Shown one piece after another: positions 26,533-35,705 of a stretch of 51,751 nucleotides of DNA (position 1 is the first letter of the stretch; each line of letters starts with the position of its first letter). Location: positions 1 to 51,751 of the forward strand of contig JAPLOP010000028.1 of NCBI GenBank assembly GCA_026400645.1, in the 5' to 3' direction. Below the pieces are notes generated by a model that searched no databases, had not been told where the DNA came from, and worked only from the letters and a program-made list of their open reading frames with translations. A program made the position numbers and the translations under genes. This stretch comes from Alphaproteobacteria bacterium (GTDB taxonomy: Bacteria > Pseudomonadota > Alphaproteobacteria > Paracaedibacterales > CAIULA01).

Positions 26533-27456
26533 ATGACTCAGCGCCATGTGGCTGTATTAATGGGGGGATGGTCGTCCGAACGCGACGTATCCTTAACGTC
26601 AGGGCAGGGGGTTTCTCAGGCGCTTGTTGACCTTGGGTACAAGGTATCGATAATTGATGTTAGGCGGGATCTGAATGCCCTTTGTCAGCAGCTGTCCAAT
26701 CCTCGACCGGATGTCGTGTTTAATGCCCTTCACGGTGTTGGGGGGGAGGACGGTGTCATCCAAAGTGTTCTGGAGGTATTGCAGATTCCCTATACGCACT
26801 GTGGTGTTACGGCATCAGCACTTGCGATGAATAAGATTTTGTCGCGTAAGATTTTTAACGAAGCCGGTTTGTTAACGCCGCCTTGGCTTTTGATTTCTTT
26901 AGAAGATTTTCAAAATGGACACCCTATGGAAATGCCCTATGTCGTCAAGCCCATTAACGAAGGGTCCAGTCGGGGCGTTTACCTTGTTTTTGATGAAAAT
27001 GATTATCAGCATTGTTTGCATGATTGGTCATTTGGTGATCAACTATTGATCGAAAAATATATCCCCGGCAAGGAAATACAGGTCGCCGTTGTGGATGGCC
27101 GGGCCCTGGGCGCAATTGAAATAAAGCCATTGTGTGGTTTTTATGATTACGAGGCAAAATATACATCTGGCAAGGCGGACCATATAATGCCGGCCCCATT
27201 ACCGCCAGAGGATTATCAAAAAGCCCTTGATTTGGCCTTGCGAGCCCATCAAGCCATAGGATGCCAAAGCGTTACGCGGTCAGATTTTCGATATGATGTG
27301 ACCGATGGAGAGGGCAAGTTTTATTTGCTAGAAATCAACACGCAGCCGGGCATGACACCCTTGTCCCTGGTTCCGGAAATTGCGGCGCATGGTGGGATGT
27401 CTTATCGGGATTTGGTGGGGGTAATCCTTGAAAGCGCTAGCTGTGACCATAAATAA
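26533..27456 (+). CDS. ddl: D-alanine--D-alanine ligase
   Basis: Ddl joins two D-alanines for the peptidoglycan stem, using ATP. The 307-residue ATP-grasp protein shows GGWSSERDVSL, NALHGVGGEDG, the EKYIPGKEIQVAVV block and INTQPGMTPLSLVPE near the end. The start at 26533 is chosen because the family begins at this point. The frame is open a further 102 bases upstream, but that text is not Ddl-like. ftsQ begins at the base after its stop, so the two are coupled. Confidence 0.95.
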   Translation: MTQRHVAVLMGGWSSERDVSLTSGQGVSQALVDLGYKVSIIDVRRDLNALCQQLSNPRPDVVFNALHGVGGEDGVIQSVLEVLQIPYTHCGVTASALAMNKILSRKIFNEAGLLTPPWLLISLEDFQNGHPMEMPYVVKPINEGSSRGVYLVFDENDYQHCLHDWSFGDQLLIEKYIPGKEIQVAVVDGRALGAIEIKPLCGFYDYEAKYTSGKADHIMPAPLPPEDYQKALDLALRAHQAIGCQSVTRSDFRYDVTDGEGKFYLLEINTQPGMTPLSLVPEIAAHGGMSYRDLVGVILESASCDHK

Positions 27457-28377
27457 ATGAGGCCGACAAAACGAAAAAGAATCCCTGCGGTGCCGGATCC
27501 CTTTTGGTCCCTTAAAAGGGTAAAAAAGCTATTTGTGTTTTCGGGAAAGGCAAAAACAAAGGGGCGGGGTTCTCAGCGAAAAATTAGGCAAAAGCGGTTT
27601 TTTAAGCACTACAAAGGGCTGTTTATTGCCGGGTTTGCAACGATTTTGTTTGTTGCTGGATACGTCAGCTGGTGGCTTGGATATCCCCAGCAGGCAACCA
27701 TCGTGATCACGGACAAAATCGTTGCGTCCACGGCGATCATGGGGCTAAAGGTTAGCGATGTGTATGTGGAGGGTCGTCAGCATTCTTCCCAAACTGCGAT
27801 CCTGGACTGTGTTCGTGCCAAACGGGGTGATCCAATCTTAGCCTATAATCTGGACACCATCAGGGCCGATCTAGAGAAAATTGATTGGATTAAGTCGGCC
27901 TGTGTTCGCCGGCACTTTCCGGGTTTTTTGTATATTCAGCTCGAGGAGCGAAAACCCATCGCCATTTGGCAAAACCAAAATCAGCAATTCTTGGTTGATC
28001 AAGATGGCATCACCATTAATATAACAAACGTAGCCTATTTTCAAAGTCTGCCCGTTATTGTGGGGGGCGATGCACCAGCCCATGCACCCCGTATTTTATC
28101 GCTTCTGGAAAAATTTCCGTTGATCCGAAAGGAACTCCGGTCAATCATTCGAATGCGGCAACGTCGGTGGGATCTTGTTTTAGAGAATAGCGTTTTGGTA
28201 AAGTTACCCGAGGAAAAGATGGAGGATGCATTGGCACATTTATCCGTTCTTATCGAGAAACAAAAAATTAATCCCGGTGAAGTATCGGTTATCGATCTGC
28301 GCATTCCAAAGCAAATTATTTTGAAATTATCGCCGGGTGCTGCAGTGCGCCTCAGGATAAAAGGGAAAGAAACGTGA
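27457..28377 (+). CDS. ftsQ: Cell division protein FtsQ
   Basis: FtsQ links the septal peptidoglycan machinery to the divisome. The 306-residue protein has a basic cytoplasmic tail (1-50), one transmembrane helix (about 54-75) and a POTRA domain starting near VSDVYVEGRQHSS. The beta domain with the LEERKPIAIWQ, FLVDQDGI and RWDLVLENSVLVKLP blocks follows. It is adjacent to ddl as in standard dcw clusters, but ftsA and ftsZ do not follow; a tRNA gene does. Confidence 0.93.
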   Translation: MRPTKRKRIPAVPDPFWSLKRVKKLFVFSGKAKTKGRGSQRKIRQKRFFKHYKGLFIAGFATILFVAGYVSWWLGYPQQATIVITDKIVASTAIMGLKVSDVYVEGRQHSSQTAILDCVRAKRGDPILAYNLDTIRADLEKIDWIKSACVRRHFPGFLYIQLEERKPIAIWQNQNQQFLVDQDGITINITNVAYFQSLPVIVGGDAPAHAPRILSLLEKFPLIRKELRSIIRMRQRRWDLVLENSVLVKLPEEKMEDALAHLSVLIEKQKINPGEVSVIDLRIPKQIILKLSPGAAVRLRIKGKET

Positions 28378-28414
28378 TCTGCCCCAAGATAGGGTAATGC
28401 TCTAAAAAAGATGC

Positions 28415-28490
<76 letters not shown>

Positions 28491-28740
28491 TAACACTTGA
28501 ACGCTAATCTAATTTGCTATAAACGTCAAGGGATACCCAATCTAAACGGAAATGTTGATTTTTATGTTTGATATTTTCTCCATAAACGTCGACAAAAAAT
28601 CCTTAAATAGAATAGCTATTCTCGGCTTTTTTGTCTTGTTTCTGAAAAAACTATCTTTCATAAAATTTCAACATTTCCATTCATCTTGAGTATAGGCTAT
28701 GCTACTTTCGCATGAAACAGAACTATAAAGGGTTAATCTG

Positions 28741-29457
28741 GTGCCTAATCAACGAAACAGTGCTCGAAAAAATGTTGAGGTTGTTAAACTGGATCGGGTT
28801 AGCCTATATTACCCACAAGGGACCCCGATATTTTACGACCTGAGCTATTCATTTTTTGCGGGTGGATTTTATTTTTTAACGGGAGCCAGCGGCGCAGGCA
28901 AGACATCTTTGCTAAGGCTGATTTATCGTGGCGTTAAAGCAACCGAGGGGATCGTGCGTGTTTTTGGCCGTGATGTTTCACGCCTGTCATCAGAGGAACT
29001 TCCGCTATTTCGGCAAAAGATGGGATTGGTTTTCCAGGATTGTCGCCTGATCAATCATCTGACCGCCGTTGAAAACGTTGCCTTGGCCATGCGTATTGTG
29101 GGGAACCCCCCGCAGCGATGTTTTTCGTATGCAAAAGAATTACTGCATTGGGTTGGTCTGGGCGATCACTTGAATCACCTGCCATCCATGTTGTCAGATG
29201 GTCAAAAACAACGGATTGGCATCGCGCGGGCCGTCATTACACGTCCATTATTGTTGATTGCTGATGAACCAACGGGTAATGTCGACGAAGCGGTTGCTTA
29301 TAAATTAATGATATTGTTTGAAGAAATGAATAAGGTTGGAACGACGGTGATTTTGGCAACACACAACACGGGCCTCGTTAAGTCATTTTCCTATCCCGTA
29401 TTGCATTTGAACCAGGGGCAGTTGTTGCATGCCGAACCTCGGGATCAGGGTGTTTAG
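28741..29457 (+). CDS. ftsE: Cell division ABC ATPase FtsE
   Basis: With FtsX, FtsE controls septal peptidoglycan hydrolases. The 238-residue protein has Walker A (GASGAGKTS), Q-loop (VFQDCRLI), Walker B (LLLIADEPTGNVDE) and H-loop (ATHNTG). The signature reads LSDGQKQRIGIARA, so Asp replaces the first Gly of LSGGQ. The start is GTG, with no obvious Shine-Dalgarno sequence. It overlaps ftsX by 29 bases, the normal coupled arrangement. Confidence 0.93.
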   Translation: MPNQRNSARKNVEVVKLDRVSLYYPQGTPIFYDLSYSFFAGGFYFLTGASGAGKTSLLRLIYRGVKATEGIVRVFGRDVSRLSSEELPLFRQKMGLVFQDCRLINHLTAVENVALAMRIVGNPPQRCFSYAKELLHWVGLGDHLNHLPSMLSDGQKQRIGIARAVITRPLLLIADEPTGNVDEAVAYKLMILFEEMNKVGTTVILATHNTGLVKSFSYPVLHLNQGQLLHAEPRDQGV

Positions 29458-30415
29458 GGTGCGGATTTTTAATCAACACAGAATCCACGAGATCCCGATT
29501 GGAAAGGAAGGCGGAAATCGCTATTTGCCATGGGTTGTCGGGCTTTTGGTTTTCCTTTTGACGTTGGTGTTTGTTTGCGCCACAACATTGGGTGGGGCCT
29601 TGGGGCGTTGGCAGGGGCGATCGTCTGACAAAATTACCATTGAAATTCCCGCATCCGATATCTTGTCCGCCCACAAAGCGATGCCAGGCGCGCCGATTCA
29701 ACAACCAGAAACTGACGCGATAACAACCATCGTTCAGCAAGTAACCTCTGTTTTACAAGGTACCCCCGGTCTTTGCGATATCGAGGTTGTCGATAACAAA
29801 CGATTGTTGTCATTGCTGGCGCCCTGGATTGGGCAGGCCGAAACACTGCAGGGTGTTTTATTGCCCGTGCTTATTGATGCAAAGATTACGCCCGACCCGT
29901 CGGGTGTTGGGGTGCTGGATATCGAGGATTTGCGTCACCGGTTAAGGGAAATCAATGCCGGAATACGGATAGAGCCCCATGTTCAATGGCACCACATGTT
30001 GATGTCCCTTAGTCATACAATAAAGGCTGTCTCCTATATCGTTATTGCGTTTATTGTTGGGGCGATTTGCGTTGTGATTACGTTGATTACCAACGCGTCG
30101 CTTGCAACGCATCATTCCGTTATCGATGTTTTGCGATTGATGGGGGCGGGGAAACAGTATATCGCCAAAAATTTTCAATGGCAGGTGTTCAAATGCTGCC
30201 TAAAGGGTGGGGTGATTGGAACCATTTTGGCGTTGCCCATTATTTATGCCGTGAGTTTGCTGACGGAGGATTTTGGAATACCGGAGTTATTTAGGGGCGG
30301 ACTTGCCAGTGAAATTTTGGTGATCGTTATGGCCTGCCCTTTCTTTGTGGCGGCACTGTGTATGATTGTTTCGCGATTGGCAGTTTATCGCGCACTGCAT
30401 CGTATGGATTCATGA
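29429..30415 (+). CDS. ftsX: Cell division protein FtsX
   Basis: FtsX is the membrane partner of FtsE. The 328-residue protein has a cytoplasmic N-terminus, a first helix (about 33-57), a periplasmic domain (60-195) and three C-terminal helices with the VIDVLRLMGAGKQYIAKNFQ block typical of FtsX/MacB permeases. The start overlaps the ftsE end by 29 bases and its stop overlaps the ydcF-like start by four bases. Confidence 0.92.
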   Translation: MPNLGIRVFRVRIFNQHRIHEIPIGKEGGNRYLPWVVGLLVFLLTLVFVCATTLGGALGRWQGRSSDKITIEIPASDILSAHKAMPGAPIQQPETDAITTIVQQVTSVLQGTPGLCDIEVVDNKRLLSLLAPWIGQAETLQGVLLPVLIDAKITPDPSGVGVLDIEDLRHRLREINAGIRIEPHVQWHHMLMSLSHTIKAVSYIVIAFIVGAICVVITLITNASLATHHSVIDVLRLMGAGKQYIAKNFQWQVFKCCLKGGVIGTILALPIIYAVSLLTEDFGIPELFRGGLASEILVIVMACPFFVAALCMIVSRLAVYRALHRMDS

Positions 30416-30978
30416 AAAAACGAATCACTGCGTTTTCAGTTTTCCTTGCGACCATCTTTACGATCTGGTTTATGGGTTTTCTTGCGTTCTGCTTTTGTCT
30501 GCCTGGGGATGGTGATCAAGATAAAATCATAACAGATGCTGTCGTTGTTTTAACGGGTGGCAAGGGGCGGGTTCAGATTGGTTTCAGCCTTGTTGAAAAA
30601 GGGTTGGCTCAGAAATTGTTTATCTCTGGTGTGAATCCAAAAGTCAAAATGCCTGTGTTGCTCAAGGGGCAGGGGGCAGAGGTGGCTGATGCAATCGTTT
30701 CCCGGGCGGAGCTTGGATATAATGCGCGTAACACGATTCAAAATGCCCAAGAAACGGCAGCCTGGGTGCGGCAACAGCATATTCAATCATTGCGATTGGT
30801 GACCTCTGATTACCATATGTTACGGAGCATGATCGAATTTGCACGGGCATTGCCAGATGTTCGGATTGTGCCGCACCCCATTCACGAGGGGCGCGGATTC
30901 GATCTAAAGACAACTAACAAGCTTCTTTCCGAATATCATAAACTACTGTGGGTTTATTTTGGATTCAGATTAAGCTAG
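30412..30978 (+). CDS. YdcF/ElyC-like DUF218 membrane protein
   Basis: A 188-residue protein with one N-terminal membrane helix and a DUF218 domain: AVVVLTGGKGRVQIG, KLFISGV, the ARNTIQNAQETAAW block and LVTSDYHMLRSMIEFAR. Relatives (ElyC, SanA, YdcF) affect envelope integrity; the exact reaction is not known. The start at 30412 gives an ATGA overlap with ftsX, so the longer upstream frame is rejected. The order ftsE-ftsX-ydcF is an alphaproteobacterial pattern. Confidence 0.88.
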   Translation: MKKRITAFSVFLATIFTIWFMGFLAFCFCLPGDGDQDKIITDAVVVLTGGKGRVQIGFSLVEKGLAQKLFISGVNPKVKMPVLLKGQGAEVADAIVSRAELGYNARNTIQNAQETAAWVRQQHIQSLRLVTSDYHMLRSMIEFARALPDVRIVPHPIHEGRGFDLKTTNKLLSEYHKLLWVYFGFRLS

Positions 30979-31035
30979 GTCTAATGGCATTCGGTTAGAG
31001 AAAAAAGAACGAATTTCCCTCCCTAAATAACACCT

Positions 31036-31111
31036 CCCGTCATCCCGCGACTTGATCGTAGGGTCCATGTATTTCGTTGTGGATCCCGTGGTCAAGTCAC
31101 GGGATGACGGG
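31036..31111. repeat. Family A palindromic repeat, copy 3 (intergenic)
   Basis: The left arm 31036-31057 is identical to the left arm at 44-65. The right arm 31090-31111 differs at two positions. The plus-strand frame is open and reads RDLIVG...DPVVKSRDD, like copies 1 and 2, but no gene uses it. It lies in the 337-base gap between convergent ydcF and recA, which holds only this element and family B copy 2. Confidence 0.9.
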
Positions 31112-31175
31112 GGTGGGTGTTGTTTGATGTGAATTTCATACTATAGTGTTTTTCTACGTGATCAATAGAGAGATA

Positions 31176-31261
31176 GCTTTTTGGATGGCCACACTCTCTT
31201 CGTTCGCTCGCCATGACGTCATGGCGAGGAGGGCGAAGCCCGACGTGGCCATCCAGAAAGC
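31176..31261. repeat. Family B palindromic repeat, copy 2
   Basis: Outer arms of 17 bases (31176-31192 and 31245-31261, GGATGGCCAC core) pair with one mismatch. A perfect 20-base palindrome around GACGTC lies at 31208-31227. Beyond the outer arms TCAATAGA-like text also recurs inverted (near 31163 and 31274), so the structure may extend to about 120 bases. It lies between the 3' ends of ydcF and recA and could terminate both. Confidence 0.88.
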
Positions 31262-31315
31262 CATCCTGTTGTCTATTGACTTTGCAGGAACATACTAACC
31301 GAATGTTATTGATCT

Positions 31316-32377
31316 CTATTCGCCCCCGGACGCATCTCCGCCACCAATCATGCTGTCAGCAACAAGGCCGGCATTATCACGGACTGATCGTTCGATTTGG
31401 GCGGCAGCCTCTGGGTTTTCCTTTAAAAATACCCGCGTGGCTTCGCGACCCTGTCCGATTCTGTGTGTCCCATAGGAATACCAAGATCCCGATTTTTCTA
31501 TGACGCCCGCCTTAACCCCAAGGTCGATCAGCTCGCCTGTTTTGGAAATTCCTTCGCCGTACATGATATCAAACTCGACAACTTTAAACGGAGGTGCCAT
31601 TTTGTTTTTAACAACCTTGACACGGGTTTGGTTGCCGGTGACTTGGTCCTTGTCCTTGATGGCGCCAATGCGACGAATGTCCAACCTGACGGACGCATAA
31701 AATTTTAGGGCATTTCCACCGGTTGTTGTCTCTGGGCTTCCAAACATCACGCCAATTTTCTGACGGATTTGGTTGATAAAAATCACCATGCAACCGGTTT
31801 TTGAGATTGATCCCGTTAATTTGCGCAAAGCCTGGCTCATCAGACGTGCCTGCAGCCCCATGTGAGAATCTCCCATGTCGCCCTCTAGTTCAGCCTTTGG
31901 GACCAACGCTGCCACACTGTCAATGACTACGACATCAACGGCGCCACTTCGAACCAATGTGTCGGCAATTTCAAGCGCTTGTTCGCCTGTGTCGGGCTGA
32001 GAGATAATCAAATCATCCAGATTAACCCCCAGTTTCCGGGCATAGCTTGGATCCAAAGCGTGTTCTGCATCAATAAACGCACAGGTTCCTCCGCTTTTCT
32101 GGGATTCCGCCACAACATGGATTGCCATTGTTGTTTTCCCAGATGATTCTGGGCCATAAATTTCAACAACACGCCCCTTTGGCAGACCACCGATGCCCAG
32201 GGCAATATCTAATCCTAATGATCCCGTGGAAATGACTTCGGCATCAACGGCGCTTTCCTTTTGCCCCAGGCGCATGATTGATCCTTTGCCAAAGGCGCGC
32301 TCTATTTGGCTGAGGGCTGCATCAAGGGCCTTTGTTTTATCTGTATCGGTTTTAGTGTTTCGTTCCATGATGGTCAC
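31316..32377 (-). CDS. recA: Recombinase RecA
   Basis: RecA forms filaments on single-stranded DNA for strand exchange and SOS induction. The 353-residue protein has GPESSGKTT (Walker A), VVIDSVAAL (Walker B), the [24 protein letters not shown] region (loop L1, in two blocks) and [14 protein letters not shown] (L2). GTG at 32377 is favoured because AGGGAG lies eight bases before it; an ATG nine bases downstream is spaced poorly. I saw no GTTC-N7-GTTC SOS box upstream. Confidence 0.98.
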   Translation of the reverse strand: MTIMERNTKTDTDKTKALDAALSQIERAFGKGSIMRLGQKESAVDAEVISTGSLGLDIALGIGGLPKGRVVEIYGPESSGKTTMAIHVVAESQKSGGTCAFIDAEHALDPSYARKLGVNLDDLIISQPDTGEQALEIADTLVRSGAVDVVVIDSVAALVPKAELEGDMGDSHMGLQARLMSQALRKLTGSISKTGCMVIFINQIRQKIGVMFGSPETTTGGNALKFYASVRLDIRRIGAIKDKDQVTGNQTRVKVVKNKMAPPFKVVEFDIMYGEGISKTGELIDLGVKAGVIEKSGSWYSYGTHRIGQGREATRVFLKENPEAAAQIERSVRDNAGLVADSMIGGGDASGGE

Positions 32378-32578
32378 AATGAGCGCTCCCTAAAATTTTA
32401 TTAGCCGTTGGACTTTACATATTTAGAGTGTACCAAATAAATGCTTGCCAGGAAATCATTACCTTTTCCCATCAATTTCCGGGTTGAAAAAAATGCACTA
32501 AATTTATGTCGCTTTAACTTTATATTAAGGTTTTGCGATCTAGTATAGGGAATGCACAAATCAAATCGAGAAACGACT

Positions 32579-33850
32579 ATGAAATTCAAACTAATCACAA
32601 AAAAACTAAAATGCCTATTATATTTGGGGTCCGCGGTCTGTGTCGGGGGTGCATTGACATCCATGGCGAACGCGAGCAGCCCGGGAGCGAGTGAGTTGAC
32701 AAAATCTCTTATGCAAGCTCAGAATATGCCAGCTCTTGGTGCTTTGGCTGGTCTCACGCCAGCTCAGAAATATGATTTCGGAAAAAATCAGGCCATTGGT
32801 GCTCCGGCATTGCTGCCCATCGTGCCATCTGCTTATCAAACAGCAATGGTACAACAGCAGCTTTCCATACTATTGCGTGGCACATCTTTTGTGAATCAGC
32901 TCACAGCCAAACCTAGTAAGGTAAATAACGACGGTTTTGATGTTACAAAGTGTTCGAATCCACAGAATTTCGTTGCACCGTCCACAGAATCAGTGAATTC
33001 CGATCGATCGTTTGATATTTCTGCTCAACCTTTTTATACATCAACCAATATGTCTACTCATGGTCAAACTTTGGGAATGCATGGAACGACACAAGGGGTA
33101 ATGATCAACCCCCAATACAAGATTTCGGATGATTATTCTGTGGGTCTGATTGCAATGGGGACAAGTTCTGATTATTCAATGCGTCAAAATCAGAGTGATG
33201 GAAAAATCAAAAGTGGTTCCTTGGGAATTCAGGGGGATTACATGTTGCCATTTGGCCTGCACGTGAATGGGGCTTTCTTGCTTGGTAAGAACCATTTTGA
33301 CAGCAAGCGGTCAATTTTTGTTCCGACTCTTTCCCCATTTGTGGCAACACAATCTCATAAGGGGCTTGATACAACGGGTGTTATTGGGGCGGGTGCAACG
33401 ATTCCTTTGACGCAGCATGTTTTTCTGTCACCCTATTTCAATCTAAGCTATACGCGGTCCCATCAAGACGCGTACACAGAAACTGGTGCGCCTGGGTTTA
33501 ATGTGAATTCAAAGGCCCGTGATTCCGATACATTGGGGACGGTAGCCGGGGCATCCTTGGTTAACATCGCCCATATAAATAACGATATTGTCAGCACATC
33601 TTTTTCATTGACCTATTATCGTGACCAAAGCCTAAGACGAAAAAATACAGCTACTTTATCCTTTGTTGGGCCCAACAGCCAATCATTTGGCATTCCCTGC
33701 CCAAGTCCAAAGCATAATCAATTGGCTGCGGACGTTTCTGTCGTTATGTTTAAAAAAGGGGGCGTTTATTTTGGCGCCGATCTTGGCGGAAGGGCGGATC
33801 GCCAGACACAAAGCGTGCAAGGGACCCTTAAGGCTGGTTATCGGTTTTAG
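32579..33850 (+). CDS. Outer-membrane autotransporter-barrel protein, paralogue 1
   Basis: A 423-residue exported protein with a signal peptide (about 1-33, ending MANA). A helical, Gln/Ala-rich region (35-110) follows, then a C-terminal barrel of about 260 residues starting near DRSFDISAQPFYTS. It ends in GYRF with the terminal Phe needed for barrel assembly. The barrel resembles autotransporter beta domains. Start 32579 matches the signal peptide, and an in-frame ATG 27 bases upstream is less likely. It shares many blocks with the next gene (TTQG...QYKI, SHKG, RDQSL-R-N-A-LSFVG), so the two arose by tandem duplication. Confidence 0.8.
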   Translation: MKFKLITKKLKCLLYLGSAVCVGGALTSMANASSPGASELTKSLMQAQNMPALGALAGLTPAQKYDFGKNQAIGAPALLPIVPSAYQTAMVQQQLSILLRGTSFVNQLTAKPSKVNNDGFDVTKCSNPQNFVAPSTESVNSDRSFDISAQPFYTSTNMSTHGQTLGMHGTTQGVMINPQYKISDDYSVGLIAMGTSSDYSMRQNQSDGKIKSGSLGIQGDYMLPFGLHVNGAFLLGKNHFDSKRSIFVPTLSPFVATQSHKGLDTTGVIGAGATIPLTQHVFLSPYFNLSYTRSHQDAYTETGAPGFNVNSKARDSDTLGTVAGASLVNIAHINNDIVSTSFSLTYYRDQSLRRKNTATLSFVGPNSQSFGIPCPSPKHNQLAADVSVVMFKKGGVYFGADLGGRADRQTQSVQGTLKAGYRF

Positions 33851-33908
33851 TGGGGTCGATATGCCCAATCAAACTGGATAAACAATAAAACACACTGGAA
33901 GCAAAAAA

Positions 33909-35012
33909 ATGAAGATCTCCGTCACAAAGAAACTAAAATGTTTATTTTACCTAGGATCCGCACTTTATGCCGGGACCAATTTAATCTGCCAGGCAGAGGC
34001 CAGCAAATTTGACCTTGGTCAGGATTCGGTTATACCAACAGTCCCGTCGTTATTGCAGACATCGTCAACGCAGCAAGTGCTTGCGGCGGCGCTCAAAAGC
34101 ATGCCAACCATAGCAAAGGCCATTGGTGCGAAAGAAAGTACCGCAGAGGAGAAGTCTTCTGGGAAAAAAGCAGGCGCTGATCGGTCATTTTATGCCTCCA
34201 TTCAGCCCTATTCGTCGTTAACCAACGTAACAAAACACAGCGGTAATCCTGGATTAAGATCAACAACGCAAGGATTGGTCGCCAATACCCAATATAAAAT
34301 CACAAATTCCTTTTCTTTGGGAATCATGGCGATGACATCAAAATTACACTACAAAATGGGGCATAGTTTCGGCGAGGGGAATAACGAAAATGTTTCCGCT
34401 GGTGTTCTTGGAAACTATGATTTGCCATCAAATGGCTATATCAATGGGGCTTTCATGGCCAGCGAAAATAATTTCAGCAATAATCGGCCAACCCTTTCCG
34501 GTGCGGTAGCAAGGGAATCGCATAAGGGGTATGAAACCATGGGTGCCTTGGGTGCTGGAATGACCGTTCCCCTTTGTTGTCAAATCAATTTGTCACCCTT
34601 TATCAACATGGGCTATGTGCGTTCTTTGCAAAATAAGTACACCGAAGAAGGGGTAGCGGGTCATAATATCCATTCGCAAACTCGTCTGTCTGATTCCTTG
34701 CAAACACTTGTCGGGGGATCACTAAGCAAAACCTTTGTTATGGATGACAGCATTGTGACCCCAAGTTTTTCCATCGGTTATATCCGTGACCAAAGTCTAA
34801 AAAGAAGAAACAAGGCGGCGCTTTCCTTTGTGGGCAGCAATCAAGTTTATGACATCAATCTTTCGAACGCCAAATCACAAAAACTGTGTGCGGATATTGG
34901 TGTGCTTGTGCTGAAAAAAAATGCCGTCAGCCTTTATGCGGGAATAGGGGGGCAATTAAACCGATGGCAACAATCGGCTTATGCGGCCGTTAATATCGGA
35001 TATCGGTTTTAG
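33909..35012 (+). CDS. Outer-membrane autotransporter-barrel protein, paralogue 2
   Basis: A 367-residue paralogue of the preceding gene, 58 bases downstream. The N-terminus KKLKCLFYLGSA nearly repeats that of paralogue 1, with a signal peptide ending near QAEA. The helical linker is shorter. The barrel shows matching blocks (DRSFYASIQPYSSLTN, SHKGYETMGALGAG, GYIRDQSLKRRNKAALSF) and ends GYRF. Loop regions diverge most, as in surface-exposed proteins. A role in adhesion or immune variation is possible, but there is no direct evidence. Confidence 0.8.
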   Translation: MKISVTKKLKCLFYLGSALYAGTNLICQAEASKFDLGQDSVIPTVPSLLQTSSTQQVLAAALKSMPTIAKAIGAKESTAEEKSSGKKAGADRSFYASIQPYSSLTNVTKHSGNPGLRSTTQGLVANTQYKITNSFSLGIMAMTSKLHYKMGHSFGEGNNENVSAGVLGNYDLPSNGYINGAFMASENNFSNNRPTLSGAVARESHKGYETMGALGAGMTVPLCCQINLSPFINMGYVRSLQNKYTEEGVAGHNIHSQTRLSDSLQTLVGGSLSKTFVMDDSIVTPSFSIGYIRDQSLKRRNKAALSFVGSNQVYDINLSNAKSQKLCADIGVLVLKKNAVSLYAGIGGQLNRWQQSAYAAVNIGYRF

Positions 35013-35110
35013 TAAAAAACACGATTAATCCACCACAGTTTTGTGTGTTTTCTGATGCGGTATGATGGTATTAATAACTGTCTATACCCTCAGAATCCAA
35101 AGTACCCCCT

Positions 35111-35578
35111 ATGTTTTGTGCGCTTTCTGATCTAGCTGCGTTTAAATCTGCCAAAAAACCTTTGTTGGGGGTGGATTTAGGTGATAAAACTATTGGCCTC
35201 AGTCTATCGGATCGCACGTGGATGATTGCGACACCCTATAAAACAATCCAGCGCACCGGAAATATTAAAAAAGATTTTGCCGAGCTTTCTGATGTTATAA
35301 AGGGTCACGCCGTTGTGGCGCTTGTTTTTGGGCATCCCATCAACATGAATGGAACCGAGGGGCCCCAAAGTCAAAAAGTCAAACAATTTGCCGAGAATTT
35401 TTTGAAAACGATGGATATCCCGATTTTATTTTGGGATGAACGTCTGTCCACGGCGGCCGTTACACGAACGATGATAACGGCAGATCTTTCGCGGAAACGT
35501 CAAAAGGAAGTCGTAGACAAAATGGCTGCGAGTTTTATTTTGCAGGGTGTGTTGGATTTTTTGGCGCGACATCCCTAA
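35111..35578 (+). CDS. ruvX: RuvX/YqgF family RNase H-fold protein
   Basis: This is the predicted Holliday-junction resolvase / pre-16S rRNA nuclease. The 155-residue protein has LLGVDLGDKTIGLSLSD (first Asp), LVFGHPINMNGTEGPQ, WDERLSTAAVTR (Glu) and VDKMAASFILQ (last Asp), the full RNase H-like acidic set. Length is usual. tRNA-Phe follows on the opposite strand, six bases away. Confidence 0.93.
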   Translation: MFCALSDLAAFKSAKKPLLGVDLGDKTIGLSLSDRTWMIATPYKTIQRTGNIKKDFAELSDVIKGHAVVALVFGHPINMNGTEGPQSQKVKQFAENFLKTMDIPILFWDERLSTAAVTRTMITADLSRKRQKEVVDKMAASFILQGVLDFLARHP

Positions 35579-35584
35579 AAAGGA

Positions 35585-35660
35585 TGGTGCCCAGAGCCGG
35601 AATCGAACCAGCGACACAGGGATTTTCAGTCCCTTGCTCTACCAACTGAGCTATCTGGGC
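35585..35660 (-). tRNA. tRNA-Phe (anticodon GAA), CCA encoded
   Basis: On the minus strand the acceptor GCCCAGA pairs with TCTGGGC and the D-arm is AGCTCAGTTGGTAGAGC. The anticodon stem GGGAC/ATCCC with loop TGAAAAT carries anticodon GAA, and the T-arm is GCTGGTTCGATTCCGGC. Discriminator A and CCA (35585-35587) are in the DNA. Confidence 0.96.
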
Positions 35661-35705
35661 GTTTCCCCCTGAACGGAGGAACCAGTATCTTTATAGCTGT
35701 GTTTT

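Noticed and set aside
32378-32578. SOS (LexA) box upstream of recA
   Set aside because: No GTTC-N7-GTTC or CTGT-N8-ACAG sequence was found in the intergenic region.
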